This document shows positions 19,508 to 26,379 of a DNA stretch of 64,000 nucleotides, piece after piece; position 1 is the stretch's first letter; each line of letters begins with the position of its first letter. Position numbers and translations under genes: made by a program. The DNA comes from a virus, in the IMG/VR virus record IMGVR_UViG_3300025030_000074, positions 1-64,000 of that record; one strand, written 5' to 3'. Below the pieces are notes generated by a model that worked only from the letters and a program-made list of their open reading frames with translations, did not search any database and had not been told where the DNA came from.

Positions 19508-19853
19508 CTATTCGGTATTCTATGTTTATTGATTCCCCTTCTCTTGGTAGATGATCAGATATAATTTTTGATACCGTATTTTTAGTTAAAATACCTTTAC
19601 GTCTTAGTTGTAGAATATGATTATTCATAGATTGAGTACTCATAGCCGGTACCATACTATTTCTTATAGCCTTCCTTACATTTCTAGAACGAAATAGTTC
19701 TTCTACTTCTTTCTTGTTTCTGTTAGCCGAATAAAGTATAAGTATCTTCTCTAAGAACTCTCTTTCTCTTGGCTTTAATCCTAACACTGGATTGAGAGTT
19801 TTTATAAAAGTCTTATAAAATTCGTCTCTTTTAACTTTTATTGGTACAATCAT
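19497..19853 (-). CDS. Winged-helix-like regulator
   Basis: 118 residues. LGLKPREREFLEKILILYSAN and STQSMNNHILQLRRKGILTK followed by a beta-wing-like VSKIISDHLP resembles a winged helix-turn-helix, where the second helix reads DNA. It overlaps the start of the DNA-binding-like gene by 11 bases and begins on the stop of the secreted-protein gene, so it could regulate this late region. Substrate sites are unknown. Confidence 0.6.
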   Translation of the reverse strand: MIVPIKVKRDEFYKTFIKTLNPVLGLKPREREFLEKILILYSANRNKKEVEELFRSRNVRKAIRNSMVPAMSTQSMNNHILQLRRKGILTKNTVSKIISDHLPREGESINIEYRIDVS

Positions 19854-20737
19854 TATTTGTTATCCATATATAGAATAGATACTTTTCTATCTACTATCCT
19901 TCCCAAAATATCATAGTACAAAATTTTCCCATTATTATTTACCTTTTCTAATTCCACTTCTATTGCGATTATATTAGAATAGGTATATTTTCCATCATAG
20001 TCGGTTTGTCTTAATCTGTAATAATTTATTCCATTAACAGAATTTTTATCTATATAGAAATAGAAAGATTTCTGATAAGAATTTCCTTGTCCCGGAATAT
20101 TTGAAATCCTTTTGAATAGATTTCCGTCTTCTGTACTTTCTATAGTGAAATAAGCATTATTCTGTTCGGAACCTGTTGTCCACCATAAAAATATACTTCC
20201 ATCTACCGACTCTTTTCCTTTAAACTCTATGAGTTTTATAGGTAAAGGTATAGTTCCTCTCTCGTAGTAATAAGGACAGAAATCAGTAAATCCTATACAT
20301 CCAGGTCCTCCTCCCGTAGTACTTGCAGACATACAAAAAGTATATTGGGTACCAGGAAGTAAGTTTCCAAAAGATAATCCGGTTCCTATCTGAACACAAG
20401 CAGGTGAAAAAAGACGAAAACTTCCAAAAGAATAAACTGCACATCCTTGTCCAGCCCATCCTGAATTTATATCTACAGAATCCGTAGTTGGAGTAAAAGT
20501 CCAACAAACAGTCGGAGTTTTTCCATAACTCTTTGGATTACAATATCCGTTATCTTGTAACCACTGATAGTCCAAAGACTCATTGGTGGTTACCTTCATT
20601 GGTCCGTCTGGTGAAGCACAAGAACCAGCTTTAGCAACTGCTGAATCTGAATAATTTAAAACCCTTGAATCTGAACTTGTCTGACATAAAGAAGATAAAG
20701 ATAATATTGTAAATAGTATGATTATATTGTTTCTCAT
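19853..20737 (-). CDS. Secreted protein of Bacteroidota type IX secretion style
   Basis: 294 residues with a clear signal peptide (NNIIILFTILSLSSLC, cleavage near residue 20). Residues 30-165 are Cys- and Gly-rich and beta-like. Residues 170-265 follow the pattern that precedes sorting domains in many Bacteroidota surface proteins: LPIKLIEFKGKES, FLWWTTGSEQNNAYFTIES, NYYRLRQTDYDGKYTYSN. The end (KILYYDILGRIVDRK) resembles the YDxLGR strand of a type A sorting domain but stops early. This looks like a host-derived gene, perhaps a lysogenic-conversion, adhesion or superinfection-exclusion factor. It is the only clearly exported protein here. Confidence 0.82.
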   Translation of the reverse strand: MRNNIIILFTILSLSSLCQTSSDSRVLNYSDSAVAKAGSCASPDGPMKVTTNESLDYQWLQDNGYCNPKSYGKTPTVCWTFTPTTDSVDINSGWAGQGCAVYSFGSFRLFSPACVQIGTGLSFGNLLPGTQYTFCMSASTTGGGPGCIGFTDFCPYYYERGTIPLPIKLIEFKGKESVDGSIFLWWTTGSEQNNAYFTIESTEDGNLFKRISNIPGQGNSYQKSFYFYIDKNSVNGINYYRLRQTDYDGKYTYSNIIAIEVELEKVNNNGKILYYDILGRIVDRKVSILYMDNK

Positions 20738-20747
20738 ATGTATTTAT

Positions 20748-21386
20748 TTAAGTTTCAAATAAAGAGGTTTGGGACTGAACTATTTTTAAACGTTTTTCTG
20801 AATCCTCAAAATAATCAGCATCTATTTCTGTTCCGGTTAAATCAAAGCCTTCTTTGTATGCCGCTATTGATGAACTTCCACTCCCTAAATGAGTATCTAA
20901 AATCAAATCTCCTTCTTTGGCATAGTTCTTTAATATCCACCTATATAAATCTATAGGCTTCTCCGTAGGATGAATTTTATTTTGTGTAAGTAGTTTTCCT
21001 CTAGAATAGTTAAACACTCTTACTGAACTATCAAAACTTGTCCAAGCAAGTTCTGCATCTGCAAAACTAAAACCTCTTTGTCCTTTATCCCATATTAACC
21101 AACATCTACTTGGAAATAAATATTGAGTAAAGTAATTGCCACCCCAGATTATCTGATTCTCAGATACTCGCATCAACTCTTTAAAATATCCTTCGGTTGG
21201 TATAGAACTATCCCATTCCTTATGCTTCCAAGCTCTGTAACCATTCTTTCTGCAAGTTTGTCCCTTAATGGCCAACTCTTGCGAAGTTGATATTCCATAA
21301 GGCGGATCAACAATGGCAAGATCAAACTTTTTATCTGCACAAGTTTTCATATACTTCATGCAGTCTATATTCATCAGTTTAATCAC
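20748..21386 (-). CDS. DNA methyltransferase (N6-adenine / N4-cytosine type)
   Basis: 212 residues. Catalytic motif IV is DPPYG at about residues 27-31 and the SAM-binding motif I is LILDTHLGSGSSSIAAYKEG near residue 160, followed by FDLTGTEIDADYFE; this IV-before-I order marks a beta-class amino-methyltransferase. No restriction enzyme lies nearby, so the enzyme probably marks phage DNA against host restriction. It is separated by a small gene from a second methyltransferase. Confidence 0.93.
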   Translation of the reverse strand: MIKLMNIDCMKYMKTCADKKFDLAIVDPPYGISTSQELAIKGQTCRKNGYRAWKHKEWDSSIPTEGYFKELMRVSENQIIWGGNYFTQYLFPSRCWLIWDKGQRGFSFADAELAWTSFDSSVRVFNYSRGKLLTQNKIHPTEKPIDLYRWILKNYAKEGDLILDTHLGSGSSSIAAYKEGFDLTGTEIDADYFEDSEKRLKIVQSQTSLFET

Positions 21387-21652
21387 GGCTTAAGATTAAT
21401 TTTAACTTCTTCCTCCTCAATAAGCTGTACAATATTGTATCTGTTAAAGAACTCTTTTACAATTTTGTCTTTTAAAAGTTCTAATGCCTCCTCCGAATCT
21501 CTTGCAGGAATCTCATATATTGTCCCATATATCTCCCTGTTCTTTGTAACCTTGAAACTAAACCTCCCGGATTTCTTAGTCTTCTTTTCTTTATTTTCCT
21601 TATTTTCCCCCTCCTTCTTAGAAAAAAGAAAATTAGCTATCTTCTTTAACAT
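21383..21652 (-). CDS. Small charged protein between methyltransferases
   Basis: 89 residues with a Lys/Glu-rich linker (KKEGENKENKEKKTKKSG) and a compact C-terminal fold (FSFKVTKNREIYGTIYEI, EEALELLKDKIVKEF). It overlaps the downstream methyltransferase start by 4 bases and touches the upstream one. Possibly a partner of either enzyme; no family recognised. Confidence 0.6.
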   Translation of the reverse strand: MLKKIANFLFSKKEGENKENKEKKTKKSGRFSFKVTKNREIYGTIYEIPARDSEEALELLKDKIVKEFFNRYNIVQLIEEEEVKINLKP

Positions 21653-22533
21653 TAATCTAAAACTAATTTAAGTTGTTCCTTATATGGTTTAATTCTCTCT
21701 TCTGCAAGTTTTACATATTTATCCGATATCTCACTTCCAATATAAAACCTGTTGTTTAAAATACACATCTTTGCTACAGTTCCGCTTCCCATAAAGCAAT
21801 CGTAGACTAAATCTCCTTTAACCGTCCAGCTGATAAGATGGTCTTGTACTAATTTTTCAGGAAATATTGCAGGATGCTCAAATGCTATATTATCCTTAGT
21901 TGAAAAATTTTTTCCTGTATTATATCTCCAAATATTGTTCCTGGGTGAATATTTTGGAACAGGTTTCATATCTCTCTCTATTAACTTGCCTTCTTTAGTC
22001 CTTATTTTCGATTTACCGAACGATGTGTATCCTGCCCATCTATTCTCCTTGTCACATCTCAAAGTAGCGGTCTTGGGCTTACCTTTGCTGAAAACAAACA
22101 TATATTCAAATATTTGAGAATATCTGTTTCCATCTCTCCTTGCAGGAAAAGAAGTTCCGTTCTTCTCATATATCATAGTATCATGAATACGAAATCCTAC
22201 TTCCTGGAAATATAAAGCCTGTCTAAAACTTATTCCACTCTCTCCTCCATCTATAACAGAATCTCCTACTACCCATACTATTACACCTCCAGGTTTAGTA
22301 ACTCTATAAAGTGATTCTGCTATGTTCTCAAAATTAAACTGATAACCTTCATATGATCTAAGATCTGAATAGGGAGGAGAAGTGATTGTTAAATCTATCA
22401 ACTCCTCCGGCATATCACACATAGTTCTTAAACAATCCTCATTCTTTATAGTGTTCTTGTTTTCAGATTTCCATGCCCCTACGTAATCAACCTTCTCTAA
22501 AATCTCCGTCTTTTTTTCTATATACTCATTCAT
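21652..22533 (-). CDS. DNA methyltransferase (TSPPY type)
   Basis: 293 residues. Motif IV is TSPPYSDLR near residue 51 and motif I is VYDCFMGSGTVAKMC near residue 245, with FYIGSEISDKYVKLAEERI after it. TSPPY is frequent in N4-cytosine enzymes but also occurs in adenine enzymes, so the modified base is not decided. Its start lies directly on the stop of the 102-residue gene. With the 212-residue enzyme it gives the phage two distinct DNA marks. Confidence 0.93.
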   Translation of the reverse strand: MNEYIEKKTEILEKVDYVGAWKSENKNTIKNEDCLRTMCDMPEELIDLTITSPPYSDLRSYEGYQFNFENIAESLYRVTKPGGVIVWVVGDSVIDGGESGISFRQALYFQEVGFRIHDTMIYEKNGTSFPARRDGNRYSQIFEYMFVFSKGKPKTATLRCDKENRWAGYTSFGKSKIRTKEGKLIERDMKPVPKYSPRNNIWRYNTGKNFSTKDNIAFEHPAIFPEKLVQDHLISWTVKGDLVYDCFMGSGTVAKMCILNNRFYIGSEISDKYVKLAEERIKPYKEQLKLVLD

Positions 22534-22842
22534 CTATTTAAATTGATGTTCCGTGATTACAGAAGGTACTTTATCATATCCACAAATAGGACAACTAATA
22601 AAGTTATTAAAATCCTTCTCAGCATCTTTCTTTGTAAGATACCCCTGCATTGAAGTAGATAAATCTACTACCTTAGTCCAACCACATCTCATAGGCTCCG
22701 AAGTTCCTTGTAAAGAATGATAATCCTTTGATACATAAGGATTATAGAACTCTCCTGTATCCCCTCTCTCTACTAACCAAAGATATCCTCCATCACAGTA
22801 AATATCAACTAACCTTTTATAATACTCTTTATCTTTTTTCAT
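22534..22842 (-). CDS. Small protein, unknown
   Basis: 102 residues with a single CPICGYDK pair near the C-terminus and an aromatic N-terminal half (DGGYLWLVERGDTGEF). First gene after the unusual tRNA, 5 bases from its 3' end, so both may lie on the same primary transcript. No family recognised. Confidence 0.55.
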   Translation of the reverse strand: MKKDKEYYKRLVDIYCDGGYLWLVERGDTGEFYNPYVSKDYHSLQGTSEPMRCGWTKVVDLSTSMQGYLTKKDAEKDFNNFISCPICGYDKVPSVITEHQFK

Positions 22843-22847
22843 AATAG

Positions 22848-23003
22848 CTGGCAGAGGAAGATTTGAACTTCCAAGAGGAGCTTATAAAAAAGGCATGCCT
22901 TAAGGGGCAATACAAGTTCATGTCTGAAGTGTAAGTACCTTTTCCTTCGCTGATTCCCCGCCTAATAGACAGTTAGGTGCGTCTTCCTTTTCGCCATCTG
23001 CCA
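22848..23003 (-). tRNA. tRNA-Asp(GUC)-like gene with a very long insertion in the variable region
   Basis: Read on the minus strand, a perfect 7-bp acceptor (TGGCAGA at 22997-23003 with TCTGCCA at 22849-22855), a D arm (GCG / CGC with AAAAGGAAGA loop), an anticodon arm CCTAA-CTGTCTA-TTAGG and a T arm GGAAG-TTCAAAT-CTTCC are all present. The anticodon loop reads GTC (Asp). Position 37 is T, which is unusual. Between the anticodon and T arms lie about 88 bases instead of 4-20, including a GGCATGCC palindrome. CCA is not encoded and the discriminator is G. It could be a tRNA with an intron-like or inserted element, or a tRNA-like RNA. Confidence 0.65.
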
Positions 23004-23008
23004 GTATT

Positions 23009-23380
23009 TTATATGTTTTTTACTCCTAACATATTATCATAAAAAGCTTTAAAAGTTTCTAAATTGCAAAGATTTAGATGTATATACTCTTCTGCCCTTT
23101 CAACAACTTTATAATATAAATAGTTGGTACTCGCATGTTTATACTTCTTTAAATATAGAATGTCTGATAAAAAAGTAAATTCATATACGGTAATATACTT
23201 ATCCTTTTTAAAAAAAACATTGCTTTCTAAGTTAGAAGTAAATCCCTCTTTAAGCAAAAATTCTATAATGTCTTTCCTATATTTATGATCTTTAAGTCTC
23301 TTTTCATAATTTAAGCACTCTTTCTCAGTTATAAAACTCATATCTCCACTCTTAAAGACATTTTGTAGTGATGTTTCCAT
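23009..23380 (-). CDS. Small protein, unknown, with near-leaderless promoter
   Basis: 123 residues, charged, helical and aromatic (EKECLNYEKRLKDHKYRKD, IYLHLNLCNLETFKAF-like end). A -7 type box TATCTTTGC ends only 3 bases before the ATG, so its message would be leaderless or nearly so. Position at the head of the tRNA-methyltransferase run suggests an early-made protein. No family recognised. Confidence 0.65.
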   Translation of the reverse strand: METSLQNVFKSGDMSFITEKECLNYEKRLKDHKYRKDIIEFLLKEGFTSNLESNVFFKKDKYITVYEFTFLSDILYLKKYKHASTNYLYYKVVERAEEYIHLNLCNLETFKAFYDNMLGVKNI

Positions 23381-23383
23381 TTT

Positions 23384-23392
23384 GCAAAGATA
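23384..23392 (-). promoter_or_regulatory. Bacteroidota-type -7 promoter box
   Basis: TATCTTTGC fits TAnnTTTG. It is preceded by TTTTACG, giving TTTTACGTATCTTTGC, a 16-base context repeated with one change at 24670. It would start transcription at or next to the ATG at 23378-23380. Confidence 0.7.
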
Positions 23393-23444
23393 CGTAAAAT
23401 AATTGACATATCCTAATTTTTTTGAATAATAATGAAAAAAATCT

Positions 23445-23645
23445 TTAGTTTTCTTCTACAAATTCATCTTCCTCTCCTCTTTCCAAGTCCTCTAAATAGA
23501 GTTCCTCAGCATGATCCAAATTTCTTATATCACTTCCATCAAGATGTGCGTTTATCAACTCTTCCATATCCTTTTTATCTTGTTCACTTATTCCCTCCAA
23601 CTCTTCAATTTTTGGAATTTCCGTTCTATTAATAACTTTTATCAT
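23445..23645 (-). CDS. Small acidic protein
   Basis: 66 residues, strongly acidic (LEGISEQDKKDMEELINAHL, EDLERGEEDEFVEEN). Its start overlaps the stop of the 100-residue gene by 4 bases (ATGA-type). Small acidic phage proteins often act as DNA mimics or anti-defence factors, but nothing here shows that directly. Confidence 0.6.
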   Translation of the reverse strand: MIKVINRTEIPKIEELEGISEQDKKDMEELINAHLDGSDIRNLDHAEELYLEDLERGEEDEFVEEN

Positions 23646-23944
23646 AAATAATTCTTATTAGGCACCCAACTACTCATCTGATAATCCTTGAGTATCTTGG
23701 GAATACATTCTTTAATATACCACTTTCTTATGTTACTTAAAGCCTTCTCTTGAGCATCGTTCTTGACATTCAAAAGAGGCATCCTCGTTATCCTCATCAA
23801 TACATCCATCACAGCATTCTTTCTCTCCTCTAAAATAAACTCTTTTATCACCCAAAGCCTTTCTACCTCATTATTCTTAGGATCAAAATATAACTCGTCA
23901 AACCTATTTTCCCAAGGATCATTGTTTTTTCTTAATTCTTCCAT
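23642..23944 (-). CDS. Small protein, unknown
   Basis: 100 residues, helical and charged (NRFDELYFDPKNNEVERLW, AVMDVLMRITRMPLL), ending in YQMSSWVPNKNYL. It overlaps its upstream neighbour by 26 bases and its downstream neighbour by 4, indicating coupled translation. No family recognised. Confidence 0.6.
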   Translation of the reverse strand: MEELRKNNDPWENRFDELYFDPKNNEVERLWVIKEFILEERKNAVMDVLMRITRMPLLNVKNDAQEKALSNIRKWYIKECIPKILKDYQMSSWVPNKNYL

Positions 23945-24311
23945 TTATTCGTATTGGGTTAAATATGTTTGTTAATCTCCTTTTTACATCCATCTCCTTT
24001 AAAATCTCACCTTCGTTGAACCTAAATACCTTATACCCTCCAAACCTTAACCTCTCCTCCTTATGTTCATCGAAAAGTCCAATATTTATTACTATCTTCT
24101 TCTTTGGAAAGTAAAAATCAACTTTTATATCTGCACTGTTTGCCTCAGCATTCAATTTACCATTAATACTTCTCGCTTTATAGTAAACTCTTTGATTTAC
24201 ACAAGGTATCCTAACCTCAATAAGATATTCCGGACTACCCACTTCCTTAAACCATCTTACCATCAAAGAACAAAAAATAGATTTACCCCTCTTTATTTCC
24301 TCTACTTCCAT
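23919..24311 (-). CDS. Endonuclease-fold protein of Vsr/DUF559 style, possibly inactive
   Basis: 130 residues. The segment KVDFYFPKKKIVINIGLFDEH, then ERLRFGGYKVFRFNEGEILK, follows the very short patch repair / DUF559 nuclease pattern (D, then E-x-D-G, then H, then G..V.RF). The usual second acidic residue before the DG/H part is replaced by INIG, so catalysis is doubtful. It is the first gene of the minus-strand run, next to the large non-coding region, and could act on host DNA early. The fold assignment is by eye. Confidence 0.6.
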   Translation of the reverse strand: MEVEEIKRGKSIFCSLMVRWFKEVGSPEYLIEVRIPCVNQRVYYKARSINGKLNAEANSADIKVDFYFPKKKIVINIGLFDEHKEERLRFGGYKVFRFNEGEILKEMDVKRRLTNIFNPIRINGRIKKKQ

Positions 24312-24450
24312 AGTTGATATAACTCGAACATTGCTGGACTATTATTCCTTATTACCTTACAATTTACAATATTTAACTTTTAAGCATAGTTAGGTTTAAA
24401 CTGGAAAATTTTTTGTTTTCCTGGATAATTGCCCCTAGCTTAACTTTAGT

Positions 24451-24472
24451 CCCCTACCCTATTTTCGTTACG
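24451..24472 (+). repeat. 22-base motif, copy 1 of 2
   Basis: Begins CCCCT and ends TTCGTTACG, with C-rich spacing; 16 of 22 positions equal the copy at 25771-25792, which is in the same orientation. The two copies flank the structured RNA and the 151-residue gene. Could be a protein-binding site. Confidence 0.5.
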
Positions 24473-24669
24473 GTTTAAGATATTTTACCTCTTTCCCAAG
24501 GTCTCAATCTTTTTATTCTACAAAGCGGTTTTGCCTTCTACCCAAATACGGTACGCTTCTTAACGATTATTCAAGTAAACTCTTCGTTTATTATAGTTGA
24601 ACTCTTACTAAACCCCCCGTTACCAAGGTAAAAAATAAGAGCTGAAGATGTCTTTGAAACTAAATCGAT

Positions 24670-24678
24670 GCAAATATA
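24670..24678 (-). promoter_or_regulatory. Bacteroidota-type -7 promoter box
   Basis: On the minus strand TATATTTGC preceded by TTTTACG, the same 16-base context as at 23384. It points toward the minus-strand run but lies 360 bases before its first gene, so it would produce a long leader or a separate small RNA. Confidence 0.65.
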
Positions 24679-24949
24679 CGTAAAAGAAATGACATCTCCA
24701 AATAAAAACGATAATATTTTACATTATAGTTGCATTTTGTTAGTCAAACCCTTACTGGGCGCAGGTTTGAGAAGGAAAAATAATTTTGCTTTTAAGTAAT
24801 TTCTGTCATATAAAGCCAAAATAGTGGCCCAAGTAGGGGGTAAAAAAAATTTTTTTGGGCAACGGAATTTGACTATCATAGAAAGAATACGTTCCCGGAT
24901 AATGCAAAATTTTAAAATTTTTTTGGAATTTTTAAAAGAAGGTACGTGT

Positions 24950-25125
24950 TTGGGGACGTCCCATCTCCCCAACTCCCGCTAACATTGGGAGGGAAACCTA
25001 CCCGGCCGCTCTTATGAGAGCAAAATGTGCTGGTAGATAAGGTTTTTCTTCACTCCCACGATTTGGAACGGTACGAAATAATAGTACTGGACGGTTCGAA
25101 TCACGTCTCGTGGGACCAGTCCCCA
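24950..25125 (+). ncRNA. Candidate structured RNA with tRNA-like element
   Basis: GC-rich relative to its surroundings. Short hairpins: 24950-24972, 24973-24991 (CTCCC/GGGAG) and 25008-25021 (GCTCT-TATG-AGAGC). Longer pairings: TGGGGAC (24951-24957) with GTCCCCA (25119-25125), CTGGT (25030-25034) with ACCAG (25115-25119). At 25055-25118 sits a tRNA-like piece: CCCACGA pairs with TCGTGGG, an arm GGTAC/GTACT, a GACG/CGTC arm around a TTCGAAT loop, ending ACCA. At 64 bases it lacks a D arm and is not a normal tRNA. It may be the leader of the 151-residue gene or an independent RNA. Some pairings exclude each other. Confidence 0.6.
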
Positions 25126-25162
25126 GTAGCCACGAAACTACTCACTTTGTAGTGGAGCTGCC

Positions 25163-25618
25163 ATGAAGGGAATACGACAGTTGCAAGAACTCCAACTATG
25201 CGAAACGCTAAACAACGAAGTTCCAAGCTACTTAACACCAAATACCAAATACCAAAATACAATGACTGGACAAATCTTTCTCAAAAGCGTTGAAAGACGT
25301 GAAAGAGCAGAAGGTGAAGACTTCGCAATATGCAGATTCGCTACTCTTAAAGGCGGTGCCAACAGGATTAGCAATGAACCTGACGTTGCAGAAGCATTGG
25401 AAGGTACATGGGTAGAAGGCGAAATCATACGTGCTGACGTAAAGCCGTACAAAAATGATTTTGAGGACGGCAAGGGTGAACAAACCCTGAAAGTTCGTAA
25501 TGTAGTTGTGTACAAAGGGGAAACTCTTGAAGCCGCAACTATCGCTTCTGGCCATGAGTTAGCACGTAAACCAAAAGCTGTTTTAGCTGAGGCAGGTGCT
25601 GATGCCGACCAAGAGTAA
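25163..25618 (+). CDS. Small beta-rich protein, possible OB-fold, early-expressed
   Basis: 151 residues. The centre (GQIFLKSVERRERAEGEDF, AICRFATLKGG, GTWVEGEIIRADVKPYKND, LKVRNVVVYKGE) reads as five beta strands with loops, like an OB-fold; the tail is Ala/Asp/Glu-rich. G+C is clearly higher than in neighbouring genes, with CGT, GGT and GCA codons, suggesting high expression or foreign origin. It has a hairpin (25137-25153) just before its ATG and its own terminator, so it forms one compact unit with the structured RNA upstream. A nucleic-acid-binding role is a guess. Confidence 0.72.
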   Translation: MKGIRQLQELQLCETLNNEVPSYLTPNTKYQNTMTGQIFLKSVERRERAEGEDFAICRFATLKGGANRISNEPDVAEALEGTWVEGEIIRADVKPYKNDFEDGKGEQTLKVRNVVVYKGETLEAATIASGHELARKPKAVLAEAGADADQE

Positions 25619-25630
25619 AGTAACCGATTA

Positions 25631-25666
25631 GAGAGCTGCGAAGCACAGTAACAGCTCTCTTTTCTT
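25631..25666 (+). terminator. Intrinsic terminator
   Basis: GAGAGCTG (25631-25638) pairs with CAGCTCTC (25652-25659), followed by TTTTCTTT. It closes the transcript of the 151-residue gene. Confidence 0.8.
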
Positions 25667-25770
25667 TATATTGAACCAAATACCTAATGACCAATTCCAT
25701 TGTTTTTAGACTTTATATAGATTTGAATATTGAAAAAACTAGAATTGGAGTAGTCTCTTGTTAGTCGTAG

Positions 25771-25792
25771 CCCCTTGCCCCAATTCGTTACG
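25771..25792 (+). repeat. 22-base motif, copy 2 of 2
   Basis: Same motif as at 24451-24472 (CCCCT ... TTCGTTACG). Here it forms part of an inverted repeat: GAATTGG (25742-25748) pairs with CCAATTC (25780-25786). The rest of 25667-25828 holds no gene. Confidence 0.45.
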
Positions 25793-25828
25793 TTCTGAAG
25801 GTGTTCTGGATTCTGCCCTTTCTCTTTT

Positions 25829-25836
25829 TATATTTG
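25829..25836 (+). promoter_or_regulatory. Bacteroidota-type -7 promoter box
   Basis: TATATTTG followed by ACTAAA; the same 14-base string TATATTTGACTAAA recurs at 26372. It precedes a possible 22-codon reading frame and the run of tiny early genes. Confidence 0.7.
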
Positions 25837-25845
25837 ACTAAAGAT

Positions 25846-25914
25846 ATGAAAAGGAAGTACCAACAAACAAGAATAGTAACAACAACAAAAGAACAACTAA
25901 TAAGAGTAGAATAG
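25846..25914 (+). CDS. Possible 22-residue peptide
   Basis: ATG 10 bases after the promoter box, reading MKRKYQQTRIVTTTKEQLIRVE and a TAG stop. It is basic and the position is right for a translated leader, but the length is too short to separate from chance. Confidence 0.3.
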   Translation: MKRKYQQTRIVTTTKEQLIRVE

Positions 25915-25915
25915 C

Positions 25916-25971
25916 GTTTTGGAAGATAAATCCTACGACTAAGAAAATAGTACTCCAAAACTTGTTTTTTT
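25916..25971 (+). terminator. Possible terminator with long loop
   Basis: GTTTTGGA (25916-25923) pairs with TCCAAAAC (25954-25961), followed by TTGTTTTTTT. The 30-base loop is long for an intrinsic terminator; an attenuation role ahead of the small membrane gene is possible. Confidence 0.5.
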
Positions 25972-26001
25972 GCGAATTTTTTAACCTAATACCTAAATAC
26001 T

Positions 26002-26091
26002 ATGTACACATTAATCGCAGCTTTCTTATTTATTAGCGCTCTAATAGTTACTTGTTACTTATTACTCAAAAAATATGACGAGGATTTCTAA
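26002..26091 (+). CDS. 29-residue single-pass membrane peptide
   Basis: Reads MYTLIAAFLFISALIVTCYL then LKKYDEDF: one hydrophobic helix with a charged tail. The start is fixed by the leader AACCTAATACCTAAATACT directly before the ATG, a string shared by the next three genes. Likely inserted in the host inner membrane; role unknown. Confidence 0.65.
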   Translation: MYTLIAAFLFISALIVTCYLLLKKYDEDF

Positions 26092-26108
26092 CCCAATACC
26101 TAAATACT

Positions 26109-26351
26109 ATGATAACACCCTTTCGAGACAAAATAGTTGAAGTGCTTGGACAGCGTCTAAACTACTGTTGGAACTCGGTTAATGACACCACAAAAGCATT
26201 AATAGCGGATGAATTAGTAAAAATTATTACATCTGATCCACCTGTTATCGGTTCATTGCCGCACATTCATAAAGCAGGAAAGGATGAAAATATTGATACC
26301 TGTGGAATATGCGGACACGATATTAGACACGAAATACATGTGCGATTATGA
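26109..26351 (+). CDS. Small protein with possible metal site
   Basis: 80 residues. The N-terminal part is helical (IVEVLGQRLNYCWNSVND, ALIADELVKIITSD) and the end has CGICGHDIRHEIH, a possible zinc site. Preceded by the CCCAATACCTAAATACT leader. No family recognised. Confidence 0.65.
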   Translation: MITPFRDKIVEVLGQRLNYCWNSVNDTTKALIADELVKIITSDPPVIGSLPHIHKAGKDENIDTCGICGHDIRHEIHVRL

Positions 26352-26371
26352 CAAAGGAATTATCTGTTCCC

Positions 26372-26379
26372 TATATTTG
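26372..26379 (+). promoter_or_regulatory. Bacteroidota-type -7 promoter box
   Basis: TATATTTG followed by ACTAAA, identical over 14 bases to the box at 25829. It precedes the small membrane gene at 26414 and the MazG-like gene. Confidence 0.7.

Larger units (their letters stand above)
24312..24949. other. Non-coding region between divergent gene blocks (possible origin/control region)
   Basis: About 640 bases without a believable gene. Visible elements are GTTTAAAC (palindrome), a GGAAAA/TTTTCC hairpin near 24402, a 22-base motif at 24451-24472 partly repeated at 25771-25792, a minus-strand promoter box at 24670-24678, and A/T tracts near 24846-24920. The divergent layout around it and the AT tracts would suit a replication origin and early promoters, but no iteron array was found. 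Confidence 0.5.

Noticed and set aside
24724-24972. 82-codon minus-strand frame in the control region
   Set aside because: It crosses A/T tracts and the folded RNA hairpins, has an unnatural composition and no leader of the kind seen before true genes.
25055-25118. Ordinary tRNA gene
   Set aside because: Although acceptor stem, T loop and ACCA are present, it is only 64 bases, lacks a D arm and T33, and has a nine-base central loop.
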